Source: PHAA01 sp022706565 (lineage in GTDB: Bacteria; Bacillota; Syntrophomonadia; Syntrophomonadales; Syntrophomonadaceae). Taken from it: a stretch of 64,000 nt of DNA. The translations under genes were made by a program, and so were the position numbers. Under the pieces are notes generated by a model that was not told the origin of the DNA, did no database searches, and was given only the letters and a program-made list of their open reading frames with translations. Positions 34,130 through 42,710 of this stretch are shown in pieces (positions within the stretch are counted from its first letter, which is position 1; every line of letters starts with the position of its first letter). The stretch lies in contig JAXGLD010000001.1 of assembly GCA_040769385.1 (NCBI GenBank), positions 62,001 to 126,000 of the forward strand. Direction: 5' to 3'.

Positions 34130-35877
34130 ACTTGACTATCGACGGCCAATCGGTAAGCGTACCGGAAGGAACCACCATATTGGAAGCGGCCCGGGCGGTA
34201 GGGGTCCGTATCCCCACCCTCTGTTTTCACCCCGACCAGTCTATCAAGGCCAATTGTCGTATCTGCATGTGCAAAGTAGGCGAAAGCCGGGTCCTCCAGG
34301 CTGCCTGTGCTTCTCCGGTCTATGAGGGCATGACGGTCGACACCCGCTCCCCGGCGGTCATCGAGGCTCGTAAACTCAACCTGCAATTGCTGCTGGCCAA
34401 CCACCCCCAGGACTGCCTCAACTGCATCCGCAACGGTGCCTGCCAACTACAGGATCTGGCCGCCGAATTCTATGTACGCGACAATCCCTTTGAGATCAAG
34501 ACCCGCCGTATGGAGAAGGATTTCTCCACCCCCTCTCTGTTCCGCGACCCCGACAAATGCATCCTCTGCCGGCGCTGCATCGAGGTCTGTTCGGTCGTGC
34601 AGACCGTCAACGCTTACGGCATGCAGGGCCGAGGTATCTCTTCCATTGTTGTCCCTACCATGGGGGAGAAGCAGATCGAGAGCACCTGTATCATGTGCGG
34701 ACAGTGCATCCATGTCTGTCCGGTGGCAGCCATCAACGAGGTGGAGGAGATCGACAAGTTCATGGCGGCGGTGGCCGACCCGGATATGGTAGTGGTTACC
34801 CAGATAGCGCCTTCGGTACGGTTGGCGGTAGCCGAAGAGATCGGCCGGCGCACCGGCGATCTGCCCATGGAATCCTTCGTCAGCGCCCTGCGCCATGTGG
34901 GCTTCGACTACGTCCTGTCCACCAACTATACCGCCGACCTGACTATCATGGAGGAGGGCAGCGAACTGCTTAAACGGATCCAGGAGAATGACCGTCTGCC
35001 GGTCATCACCTCCTGCAGCCCGGGCTGGATAAACTTCTGCGAGACCTTCTTCCCGGATATGCTGGACCACCTGTCCAGCTGCAAATCGCCCCAGCAGATG
35101 TTCGGGGCCCTGGTCAAGACCTACTGGGCAGAGAAGATGGGGATCGATCCGGCCCGCATCTATTCAGTCTCCATCATGCCCTGTGTGGCCAAGAAGTATG
35201 AAGCCGCCCGTCCCGAGATGAACGCCAGTGGTTACCGTGACGTGGATCTGGTCCTGACCACCCGCGAGGTGGGCCGCCTGTTCCGTCTCAACCGGCTCGA
35301 CTTCAGCAAGCTCGCCCCCTCCCAGCTCGATTCCTGGATGGGCAATTTCACCGGGGCGGCGGTTATCTTCGGCACCAGCGGCGGGGTCACCGAGGCTGCC
35401 CTGCGCACTGCCTATGAACTGGCCACCGGCGAATTGTTGGAGGATGTGGAGTTCCAGGCGGTCCGGGGCCGGGAAAACATCCGTGAGGCGGAGATCGACA
35501 TGAAGGGCACCAAGGTGAAGGTGGCGGTAGGCCACAGCACCCGCGCGGCCCGGGAATTAATGGAGCAGGTACGCTCGGGGCAGTCCAAGTATCATTTCAT
35601 CGAGATCATGGCCTGCCCAGGGGGCTGCATCGGCGGGGGAGGACAACCACTCACCCGCAGTGACCAGCAGCGGGCCGAGCGTATCGAAGCCATCTACCTG
35701 GAGGACCAGGCCCAGCAGCTGCGCAAGTCCCATGAGAACCCGGACATCAAAACCCTCTACGATGATTACCTGGGGGCGCCCTTAAGCGAAAAGTCTCATC
35801 AGCTGCTCCATACCCACTACCACCCCGCCAACAATCGTTACGCGGTGCCGGGCTGGAATCCCCAGGCCACTAATTGA
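34123..35877 (+). CDS. hydA: [FeFe] hydrogenase catalytic subunit
   Basis: This 584-residue enzyme makes or oxidises H2. It has an N-terminal [2Fe-2S] ferredoxin (CRICMC region), a His/Cys [4Fe-4S] segment (HPQDCLNCIRNGAC) and a 2x[4Fe-4S] ferredoxin (CILCRRCIEVC, CIMCGQCIHVC). The three H-cluster motifs are TSCSPGW (about 297), MPCVAKKYE (about 351) and MACPGGCIGGGGQP (about 495). The C-terminal domain has the HydA small-subunit fold. With NuoE- and NuoF-like partners it fits the group A NAD-linked trimeric hydrogenases. No maturase genes (hydE, hydF, hydG) are in the window. Confidence 0.96.
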   Translation: MVNLTIDGQSVSVPEGTTILEAARAVGVRIPTLCFHPDQSIKANCRICMCKVGESRVLQAACASPVYEGMTVDTRSPAVIEARKLNLQLLLANHPQDCLNCIRNGACQLQDLAAEFYVRDNPFEIKTRRMEKDFSTPSLFRDPDKCILCRRCIEVCSVVQTVNAYGMQGRGISSIVVPTMGEKQIESTCIMCGQCIHVCPVAAINEVEEIDKFMAAVADPDMVVVTQIAPSVRLAVAEEIGRRTGDLPMESFVSALRHVGFDYVLSTNYTADLTIMEEGSELLKRIQENDRLPVITSCSPGWINFCETFFPDMLDHLSSCKSPQQMFGALVKTYWAEKMGIDPARIYSVSIMPCVAKKYEAARPEMNASGYRDVDLVLTTREVGRLFRLNRLDFSKLAPSQLDSWMGNFTGAAVIFGTSGGVTEAALRTAYELATGELLEDVEFQAVRGRENIREAEIDMKGTKVKVAVGHSTRAARELMEQVRSGQSKYHFIEIMACPGGCIGGGGQPLTRSDQQRAERIEAIYLEDQAQQLRKSHENPDIKTLYDDYLGAPLSEKSHQLLHTHYHPANNRYAVPGWNPQATN

Positions 35878-35879
35878 CC

Positions 35880-35907
35880 TGATTGGATCACCCCGATAGG
35901 TTATAAT
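35880..35907 (+). promoter_or_regulatory. Possible promoter of the small protein gene
   Basis: TATAAT (35902-35907) lies 16 bp after a weak -35 TGATTG (35880-35885), just past the hydA stop and 50 bp before the small gene. It would allow expression separate from the hydrogenase operon. Confidence 0.4.
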
Positions 35908-35956
35908 AAACATGTGGGACAATGTCGACATTCGCGTGATAAAGGAGGTAGCAGAG

Positions 35957-36172
35957 ATGGCCGGGAAAATTTTCATCAGGGAAAGACGTGAAGTAGCGGA
36001 AGGCGAGAAGAAACCACGGTTCGTAGTGGTAGGATCGGCAGGAACCGACCTGAAAGTTTTCACCAAACATATAAGGAAGATGGAGATCGAGCAGATAGCG
36101 GAGGCGATCGGGGCTGAACTGATCATCCTCGAAGCCGGCAAGCACGAGGACGAGAAAGAGGGGGACGAATAG
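35957..36172 (+). CDS. Small charged protein of unknown function next to the hydrogenase
   Basis: This 71-residue, strongly charged protein starts MAGKIFIRERREVAEGEKKP. A predicted beta strand follows (FVVVGSAGTDLKVF), then a helix (MEIEQIAEAIGAELIIL), and the tail is acidic (EDEKEGDE). I do not recognise the family. AAGGAGGT seven bases before the ATG makes it a credible gene. It is separated from hydA by 79 bp with a possible promoter. A link to hydrogenase function is not shown. Confidence 0.7.
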   Translation: MAGKIFIRERREVAEGEKKPRFVVVGSAGTDLKVFTKHIRKMEIEQIAEAIGAELIILEAGKHEDEKEGDE

Positions 36173-36305
36173 CCCCGATTGGGTTGTCCTGAACTCCACT
36201 ATAAGAATATAATCGTTACTCACCTGGGAAGGTCTGCTGACGTTGCAATGGTATCATGACGGCAGCGACCTTCCTATTTATTTTTAGAGTTCAATATCAA
36301 GGAAA

Positions 36306-36328
36306 GGCAGAGGGACGGTTTTTTTGCC
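36306..36328 (+). repeat. Dispersed GGGACGGTT-type repeat, copy 4
   Basis: GGCAGAGGGACGGTTTTTTT is followed by GCC. It is the most degraded copy and lies in the gap upstream of the MFS gene. Confidence 0.45.
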
Positions 36329-36373
36329 TTATCTGCCTTTCGGGATCATCGCTCAAAAAAGGTCTGCGGCGTG

Positions 36374-36401
36374 TTGTAATAATCCCTGTTGGTACTATAA
36401 T
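36374..36401 (+). promoter_or_regulatory. Promoter of the MFS gene
   Basis: TTGTAA (36374-36379) and TATAAT (36396-36401) are separated by 16 bp. Transcription would start near 36408, which rules out the in-frame TTG there and supports the ATG at 36459. Confidence 0.6.
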
Positions 36402-36458
36402 GGATAATTGAAACGATTTACAGGCAGAACATTTTGGACAATAAATCACCGGAAAGAG

Positions 36459-37685
36459 ATGAGCAAATTGCAGGAAACACGGGAGTGCAAGGAAGAGCGC
36501 AAAATCCTGGGGCTGGACCGAAACGTCTTTTATATCGGCATCACCAGTTTCCTGACTGATACCACCACCAAGATGATTTATGCCATCATGCCTTTGTTCC
36601 TCCTTACCCTGGGGGCAACCAAGACCGAGATTTCCCTGATCGAGGGGATAGCCGAGAGCACCGCCTCATTGATCAAGGCGGTATCGGGTTGGTGGAGTGA
36701 CAAGATCGGCCGCAACAAGCCCTTTATGATCATCGGCTATGGCTTTACGGCGTTATTGTCACCCTTGTTCGCTGTCGCTTATTCACCCCTACAGGTCTTG
36801 ATAATAAGGTTTACGGAGAGAGTGGGCAAGGGGATACGGACCGCTCCCCGGGACAGCCTCATAGCCGGGTCATGTGAGGATGGCGACCGGGGCAAGGGCT
36901 ATGGATTCCACAAAGCCATGGATAATAGCGGTGCCATTGTCGGTCCTCTGTTGGCCGCCGGGCTGCTGCTGCTGTTCCCCGGTCAATACCGGACCGTATT
37001 CGTGATAGCAGCCATACCCGCATTATTGGGCATGGCCACGGTTATCGCTTTTGTCAAAGAAGTCCGGGTCGATAAACCTGAACACTTGGGCAGAATCAGG
37101 TTGATCGACTTCCGCAAGAAATACTATGCTTTCCTGGCCATCGTTTTCATATTTACGCTGGGAAACTCGACCGACGCCCTGCTCCTGATCAAAGCCTCGG
37201 ACGTCGGCGTGTCGGCCGCTTTTATCCCAATAATTTACCTGATCTTCAACAGCGTCTCGGTATTTTTCGCAGTGCCGGCGGGCATCCTGTCCGACCGCAT
37301 CGGCCGGGAAAAACTGATCATATTCGGTTACCTGCTTTATTCCGCCATATACTGGGGTTTCGGACGGGCCGATTACTGGGTGACGGTGGTGTTGCTCTTC
37401 GCCCTCTATGGACTCTACAGCGCGACTACTGACGGGGTACAGAAGGCCCTGGTCTCAGACTTGATAGACAAAAACAAACGGGGCACGGGACTGGGGATTT
37501 ATAACTGTGTAGTAGGCATGACCCTGCTGCCAGCCAGTTTGATGGCCGGTTATCTATACGACAACGTCAACAACCAGGCGCCCTTCTATCTGGGTTCGAT
37601 ATTGGCGCTGGTGGCAGCGGTGCTGATGATCATCTTTTACCATAAGGGTAAACCGGCGCCAGCCTCTGGGGAGATGGGCTCATAG
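36459..37685 (+). CDS. MFS transporter
   Basis: This 408-residue major facilitator protein has about twelve helices. The loop 2-3 signature reads GWWSDKIGRNKPFMIIGY and its second-half counterpart GILSDRIGREKLIIFGYLL. The ERVGKGIRTAPRDSLIA segment after helix 4 is typical of a bacterial MFS subgroup annotated as drug or metabolite exporters. The substrate is unknown. It stands alone behind its own promoter and ends in a 6-bp overlap with a convergent gene remnant. Confidence 0.85.
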   Translation: MSKLQETRECKEERKILGLDRNVFYIGITSFLTDTTTKMIYAIMPLFLLTLGATKTEISLIEGIAESTASLIKAVSGWWSDKIGRNKPFMIIGYGFTALLSPLFAVAYSPLQVLIIRFTERVGKGIRTAPRDSLIAGSCEDGDRGKGYGFHKAMDNSGAIVGPLLAAGLLLLFPGQYRTVFVIAAIPALLGMATVIAFVKEVRVDKPEHLGRIRLIDFRKKYYAFLAIVFIFTLGNSTDALLLIKASDVGVSAAFIPIIYLIFNSVSVFFAVPAGILSDRIGREKLIIFGYLLYSAIYWGFGRADYWVTVVLLFALYGLYSATTDGVQKALVSDLIDKNKRGTGLGIYNCVVGMTLLPASLMAGYLYDNVNNQAPFYLGSILALVAAVLMIIFYHKGKPAPASGEMGS

Positions 37686-37862
37686 GGAGCCCTTCATCTT
37701 CTCCTCCAATATACGGGTGCGCTCCTCGAAGCTGACCATCCGCACGATCTGATGCAGCATCCACACATAACCGAAGGGGTCGGTGAATATGGCGTTTATG
37801 GCGCCGAATTCAGTCAGCTCGGTTACTGGCTGTATTTCGATGCAGCCGGCCTCGAGAGCCAT
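37680..37862 (-). pseudogene. Truncated glyoxalase/PhnB-like (VOC) gene
   Basis: Only about 60 C-terminal residues remain. EAGCIEIQPVTELTEFGA is followed by FTDPFGYVWMLHQ and a closing helix (SFEERTRILEEKMK), matching the last quarter of PhnB-like VOC proteins (TDPFGxxWxL). The upstream half is missing; the frame runs into the oppositely constrained end of the next gene. It is best read as a remnant cut off by rearrangement. Confidence 0.6.
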
Positions 37863-37890
37863 TGTGGAGGGCCACCAACTTATAGGTATG

Positions 37891-38628
37891 CTACTTGAGC
37901 AACGGGCAGGAACAACGGTGGCAGAGGTCGTCATCAATGTCGTTGAGGCTGGCGCAGGCGTTGCAGAAAATGATGCTGTCCCCGGATTTATCGTATTTCT
38001 CCAGGGAGTTTAGCCCTTTGTGGTGGCGCACCCGGTCGCCGATGCGGTAGTAATTGTATCGGGTGTCGTCATCATCGGCGGTAATCTCGTAAATCTTGCC
38101 GGCTTCGGTCTTGATGACCACTGTGTAACGGGTATACCGGACCCAGCGCTCATCGTTGCCGGATTTCTCCTGACGCCTCTTTTTCTCGGTCTTTTTGTCG
38201 ATAACCACCCCGTCCCAGGCGATGCTGCGGCTGCGGCCGATGGTCTGTAAAAGCGCGATGGCCGGGAACATGCCCCCGATACCTAATCCTATATACAACG
38301 CCTGGGGATTATCCATCTCCGCGCTGGTTTCTCCATAGATATAGAATCCGATAACGGCGGCCAGGGCCAGGATGGCTGCGAAACTGAAGGACCATACCGC
38401 GGAGTTGCGCCGGTAGCGGGCAAAGGCGGGGTCGTCGATCCGGGGGGACCAGCCCACTCGCCCCGGGCTAATCTCTGCCGGAGTTTCGCTGGACTGGGCA
38501 GCCTCCCTCTGTACTGCTCCAGTCCGGTTCTGGTCGGCACCGGGTATATCAGCCACCAGGGCACTGCCGCAGCCAGTGCAGAACTTTATGCTCTTGGCCG
38601 AATCTGTACCGCATTGGGGGCAAATCAT
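37891..38628 (-). CDS. Zinc-ribbon membrane protein with N- and C-terminal cysteine motifs
   Basis: This 245-residue protein begins with a zinc ribbon (MICPQCGTDSAKSIKFCTGCG). Two transmembrane helices follow (about residues 78-98 and 108-128), then a beta-rich cytoplasmic or exported domain (WVRYTRYTVVIKTEAGKIYEI) similar to DUF3592-type domains. It ends with a second ribbon (FCNACASLNDIDDDLCHRCSC). The function is unknown. It is the last gene of the long minus-strand accessory locus. Confidence 0.72.
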   Translation of the reverse strand: MICPQCGTDSAKSIKFCTGCGSALVADIPGADQNRTGAVQREAAQSSETPAEISPGRVGWSPRIDDPAFARYRRNSAVWSFSFAAILALAAVIGFYIYGETSAEMDNPQALYIGLGIGGMFPAIALLQTIGRSRSIAWDGVVIDKKTEKKRRQEKSGNDERWVRYTRYTVVIKTEAGKIYEITADDDDTRYNYYRIGDRVRHHKGLNSLEKYDKSGDSIIFCNACASLNDIDDDLCHRCSCPLLK

Positions 38629-38839
38629 TGTTCTGTCCCTCCTGTCATTTCAACGCTTGATTGATTCTGGCGCCATCCGTTGCCTGCCGAGACTCTTCGC
38701 TACGCTCTGAGTGACACCCTAAAAGTCATTCATTCATGATCCTCGATAACTGCTACCAGGGAGAACCGCCAAAGGACGCACCGCCCCTGCCGCACTTTTT
38801 AGCGGCCGCCGTATCTGGAAACGCTCCCTGCACCACTCT

Positions 38840-40735
38840 CTAGCGGCCGCCGTAACTGGAACCGCCCCCGCCGCCGCCTCCGCCGCCGGAGAAACCGCCC
38901 CCGCCGCCGGAACCCGAGGATGACTTGCTGACAGCCTTTTCAGCAGTTGTGAAGGCCCGCTGGATGGAGTCCCCGATACTGTCGAAGGACCCGTACAGGT
39001 TGTTCATCCCATTGTAGCTGCCGTAGGTCATCCAGCCATATCCAAAACGGTAATCACCATCCTGGAGATTGGGGAAGACCACTTCCAGCTGTTTGATCAC
39101 CTCTTTGGCCACTCCCAGGGTTACTGCATAAACCAGGTAATGCTCCCAAATAATGAGGCTGGGTATCTCATGCCGCTGCATCTCCGAAAAATGCTCCAGG
39201 AAGCGCTTGAAAGCCTGCCAGCGCACATAGTCTTCCTGACCGGTAGCCGACCTGCGCTTGAACAGCAGCGGAATAAACAGCAACAGTGCTCCGGCAATTA
39301 TAATGGATATGCCTGCCACCACTGATTGGCGCGCCAGAAAACCGCCTAGTCCGAAAAGGCCTACTCCACCCAGGACTGTCAGCAGGGTCATATTGCCGCT
39401 GGTGTCAAAAAATCCGCTTCCCTCGCCCCGGGTGATCAGACCTGAGGTCCATTCCTTCCAGAAACCATAGAATTGGGTTGCCTTCTGCTTGGAAAACCTC
39501 TCGATATCGGTCAGATAAAGGCTCTCCCGGCCCTCTCCCACCTCATCACGGAGGAAATCCAGCAGCTGCCGCTCATGGGGCTGCAGGACCGCATCCTGAC
39601 TTCTTCGGGCCGCGGCTGGATCGGGTGGGGGCAAAAAGGTGATCCGGTAGGTGGTTACCTCTTTTGAGCCCAGCAACCGGCGCACCTCCACGTTCTCCTG
39701 ATCCAGGCGTATGAAACGACGCCGGGCCAGGTCCAGTATGGTAGCAGTCAGGTCCTGGGCTTGCATCTTCTTGTAATTCCACAGTACACTCAATTCCGCC
39801 GGGCTGTAGGAAGCGGGCAGATCCCGATAGTAATCGCCATCGAAAGTGGTTGGGTGCCGGCGCCCGAAGCGACGCCACAAGACCAGCAGTCCGAACAGGG
39901 TGCCCCCAATTATCGCTGCTCCGCCCGCCAATTCCCCTCGGGCTTGAAGCCGCTCCTTATTAGCCTTTTTGGCCCAGCCTTCTTCCTCGGTCAGGATGGG
40001 TGCCAGGGCAGTGCGGCCGGTTTGGGCCGCCTTGGGAGCGGCGGGGAACAGAGCGGTGGGCATCACCACCCGGCCTTCCACGAAAGTATAGGGGGACAGG
40101 TCCTGCACCTTCCATACCACCCGGTCGGCCCCGGCGAATTCCACTTCGCCGTTTAGAGGCCCATGTCCCCAGATGCGGATATCCTCACCTTGTTTGTATT
40201 TCTCCGCCCCAGCGGGCAGCTTTAGGTTTACCTGCACCGAGCCTATCTGGTTGCCGTTGGCTTCGCCGATGAACTTGCGGTACAGTTCGGCCACATCCTG
40301 GTGTACCTTTACCGCATTCAGTACCCGGTAAGAGACGTCGAAGGTGCGTACCTCATCCCGGGCAGAGATACTCCAGTCGACAGTGAATTGGCTGCCTTCG
40401 TTCTTGACCAGATAGGTCCCCGGCGGCCCGTATTCAGTGCCGGGATTGAAGGTATAAGCCTTACCCTTCTCCTGCACCGCCGCTTCTACGATAGGGGTGT
40501 CCCCTTGGGGGATCTTGATATAGAAACCGTTCCACTGCCCGGAAAATTTGATGGTCAGCCGCTCCGTGACCCGCATGGAGGCATCCGGCAGCACCTGGGC
40601 ATCGATGACCACCTGCTGCATACTCAGGGAGCGGGCCTGGGCCACACCAGGGTCCATGGCCAAGGCTAGCAGCAAACCTAGCAGCAAACCCAGCCATAGG
40701 CCTTTATGTAAGTGAAAATGAATTCTGGTGTCCAT
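38840..40735 (-). CDS. DUF2207 membrane protein with glycine-rich tail
   Basis: This 631-residue protein has a signal peptide (KGLWLGLLLGLLLALAMDPGVAQA). A beta-rich extracellular DUF2207 domain follows (about residues 30-240), then a transmembrane helix near 255, a cytoplasmic domain, two more helices near 450-500, and a Gly/Ser tail (SGSGGGGGFSGGGGGGGGGS). It is the usual partner of LemA, encoded immediately upstream. The pair is widespread but of unclear function, linked to membrane stress or surface processes. ATG 40735 follows AAGGAG. Confidence 0.88.
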   Translation of the reverse strand: MDTRIHFHLHKGLWLGLLLGLLLALAMDPGVAQARSLSMQQVVIDAQVLPDASMRVTERLTIKFSGQWNGFYIKIPQGDTPIVEAAVQEKGKAYTFNPGTEYGPPGTYLVKNEGSQFTVDWSISARDEVRTFDVSYRVLNAVKVHQDVAELYRKFIGEANGNQIGSVQVNLKLPAGAEKYKQGEDIRIWGHGPLNGEVEFAGADRVVWKVQDLSPYTFVEGRVVMPTALFPAAPKAAQTGRTALAPILTEEEGWAKKANKERLQARGELAGGAAIIGGTLFGLLVLWRRFGRRHPTTFDGDYYRDLPASYSPAELSVLWNYKKMQAQDLTATILDLARRRFIRLDQENVEVRRLLGSKEVTTYRITFLPPPDPAAARRSQDAVLQPHERQLLDFLRDEVGEGRESLYLTDIERFSKQKATQFYGFWKEWTSGLITRGEGSGFFDTSGNMTLLTVLGGVGLFGLGGFLARQSVVAGISIIIAGALLLFIPLLFKRRSATGQEDYVRWQAFKRFLEHFSEMQRHEIPSLIIWEHYLVYAVTLGVAKEVIKQLEVVFPNLQDGDYRFGYGWMTYGSYNGMNNLYGSFDSIGDSIQRAFTTAEKAVSKSSSGSGGGGGFSGGGGGGGGGSSYGGR

Positions 40736-40748
40736 CCGGCTGCTCCTT

Positions 40749-41306
40749 TTAAAAGTTGACCTTGACGATCTGCCGGGCCTCGGTCTCACCTTGCAGGGTA
40801 AAATAATCGGCCATCTGAAATCCCAGCATTCCGGCCACCAAGTTGTTGGGGAAAACCTCGATCTTGGTATTGAATTTCTGGACGGTATCATTGAAGAACT
40901 GGCGGGCAAACGCGATTTTACTCTCTGTATCACTGAGTTCAGCCTGCAGCTGCAGGAAGTTGGCGTTGGCTTTCAGGTCTGGATAGGCTTCGGCCACCGC
41001 GAAGAGCGATTTTAAAGCCCCGCTCAACATATTCTCGGCCTGGGCCTGATCCTTGACATTGCTGGCGGCGACGGCCATATTGCGGGCCTGGGTCACCTTC
41101 TCCAGGGTCTCCCGCTCGTGTTGGGCATAACCCTTGACGGTGTTGACCAGGTTGGGGATCAGGTCATAGCGGCGCTTTAATTGTACGTCCACCTGGGCCC
41201 AGGCATTCTGCACCCTCTGCCGCAATTGCACCAGGCCGTTGTAGATAACTACCAGAAACACTGCCAGGGCTATTACCAAGCCCCCAAGTACATACAAACC
41301 ACCCAT
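40749..41306 (-). CDS. lemA: LemA family protein
   Basis: This 185-residue protein has one N-terminal transmembrane helix, then the LemA helical bundle with AWAQVDVQLKRRYDLIPNLV, KIAFARQFFNDTVQKFNTKI and FPNNLVAGMLGF. LemA proteins face outward or inward according to species, and their molecular role is unsettled. It is followed 13 bp later by the DUF2207 gene, the standard pairing. GGGAGGT precedes the ATG. Confidence 0.95.
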   Translation of the reverse strand: MGGLYVLGGLVIALAVFLVVIYNGLVQLRQRVQNAWAQVDVQLKRRYDLIPNLVNTVKGYAQHERETLEKVTQARNMAVAASNVKDQAQAENMLSGALKSLFAVAEAYPDLKANANFLQLQAELSDTESKIAFARQFFNDTVQKFNTKIEVFPNNLVAGMLGFQMADYFTLQGETEARQIVKVNF

Positions 41307-41408
41307 CTCATTACCTCCCTTATTTTTATTGTCCTCAGTATATCACGATGTCACTGCGCTCCCGCCCGGGTTGGCCATCCAGAGCAGGGCCACTGGCCTT
41401 AAGGCGCC

Positions 41409-42665
41409 CTACATGAACATCGAGAAACCTTCTATTTCCCGGGGCTCCTGGTTTATGGTCACCCCGGCGGCCTCGATAGCGGTCATTACCCGGTCAATGT
41501 TGTTTATCATGACTCCGCCCATTTGGTTGGTCACCCACACATAAACCGGCTTGCCGCCGCCCCTGGTCTTGATCTCCAGCCCGCCATAGGTGGCCGAAGC
41601 GGCCAGCAAGGCGCTGCCCATGGGCTGGGTGGACCGGCCTCCGCTTAACATGGACAATACCGCCACCGCCATAAACAGTTTGCGGAACCAGCCCGGGTTG
41701 CTGAGGGAAACGATGTCGACCCCGGCCATATCACTGAACAGGCATTCCCGTACCCCTTTGAAACTGACCAGGCAGACGGCATCCGGAGTCAGTTCGATAC
41801 GGTAGGAGGCATACCAGGCGTTATAGTACAGAAGTACCACCCCGAACAGGGCCATAAACCACATCAGGGCGGAAACCGGCCATAGCCCGGTAATGGCCTG
41901 GGTGGTCCCCCCATTTATCAGGAAGGGCAAACCGTAAAAGGGCAGCAGGATAATGACTGCGGCCAGGTCCCCGGCCAGCATGCTGCCGCTGGAATAAGCC
42001 ACCTCCCCGGGCTGCTTTTTACGCCGGGGCAGGACAATATAAATCAGCAGGCCCACGACCATGACGATGATGCCCGCGGTACGATAGGGATGATAAAGCC
42101 ATCCGGGCGCCACCCGGTAAGGGGAAGACATTGCCCCCACGCTGGTGGTGTAATCATGGAACTGCAATTCCAGGTAAAGGGTCTGCCCACCCTGGACAGT
42201 GCTGATAAAGGTGGATTCACCGTCTCCCGGGAAAAGCCCCCAGCTTTGCAGAGGTATTTCATCAGGTTTGAAAAACACTGCAACCGGACCGGTAGGCTTC
42301 CAAAAGTCGTCTTTATCCTCTTCACTGACCCGATTGCCGTATGAAGATTCGCCGTATTGCCACTTGCTGGCCAGGCGGACCTGCTCAAAAAAGGTGCCCC
42401 ACCGGCTGCCGTCTACCGCCTGCACCTTCTCGCCGGTCTTGGCCTGGATGTATTCATCCAGGGGCAGGGCATGGAGACGCTTTTTCTCCTGAGTCACTAT
42501 ACCGCTGTTGGATTTCAGCTCATCGGCCTGCTCCTGCTGCCAGTCAATGGCGGTCACGCTCACCATGGCCGGGGCCACGTAGAAAAACAGGGCCAACCCG
42601 ATCAGGATGCCGGCCAGCAGGGCCAGTCGCCGCCATAATTCATTCTTACTTGAAGCAATGGGCAT
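41409..42665 (-). CDS. Membrane protein of unknown function (TMEM43-like layout)
   Basis: This 418-residue protein has an N-terminal helix (residues about 13-35) and a soluble loop of about 155 residues with charged and aromatic segments (FFEQVRLASKWQYGESSYGN, WGLFPGDGESTF). Four or five helices and a C-terminal cytoplasmic beta domain ending GVTINQEPREIEGFSM follow. The large loop after the first helix recalls TMEM43-type proteins, but similarity is weak. AGGAGG precedes the ATG. It lies between zinc-ribbon and LemA genes in one operon. Confidence 0.7.
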   Translation of the reverse strand: MPIASSKNELWRRLALLAGILIGLALFFYVAPAMVSVTAIDWQQEQADELKSNSGIVTQEKKRLHALPLDEYIQAKTGEKVQAVDGSRWGTFFEQVRLASKWQYGESSYGNRVSEEDKDDFWKPTGPVAVFFKPDEIPLQSWGLFPGDGESTFISTVQGGQTLYLELQFHDYTTSVGAMSSPYRVAPGWLYHPYRTAGIIVMVVGLLIYIVLPRRKKQPGEVAYSSGSMLAGDLAAVIILLPFYGLPFLINGGTTQAITGLWPVSALMWFMALFGVVLLYYNAWYASYRIELTPDAVCLVSFKGVRECLFSDMAGVDIVSLSNPGWFRKLFMAVAVLSMLSGGRSTQPMGSALLAASATYGGLEIKTRGGGKPVYVWVTNQMGGVMINNIDRVMTAIEAAGVTINQEPREIEGFSMFM

Positions 42666-42710
42666 TGCAAATCCTCCTCAAACTCTGATGTTAACCGCGT
42701 CCGGACCGGA

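Noticed and set aside
38840..38960. Gly-rich stretch as a simple-sequence artefact
   Set aside because: It is in frame as the normal Gly/Ser tail of DUF2207 proteins, ending in a proper stop.
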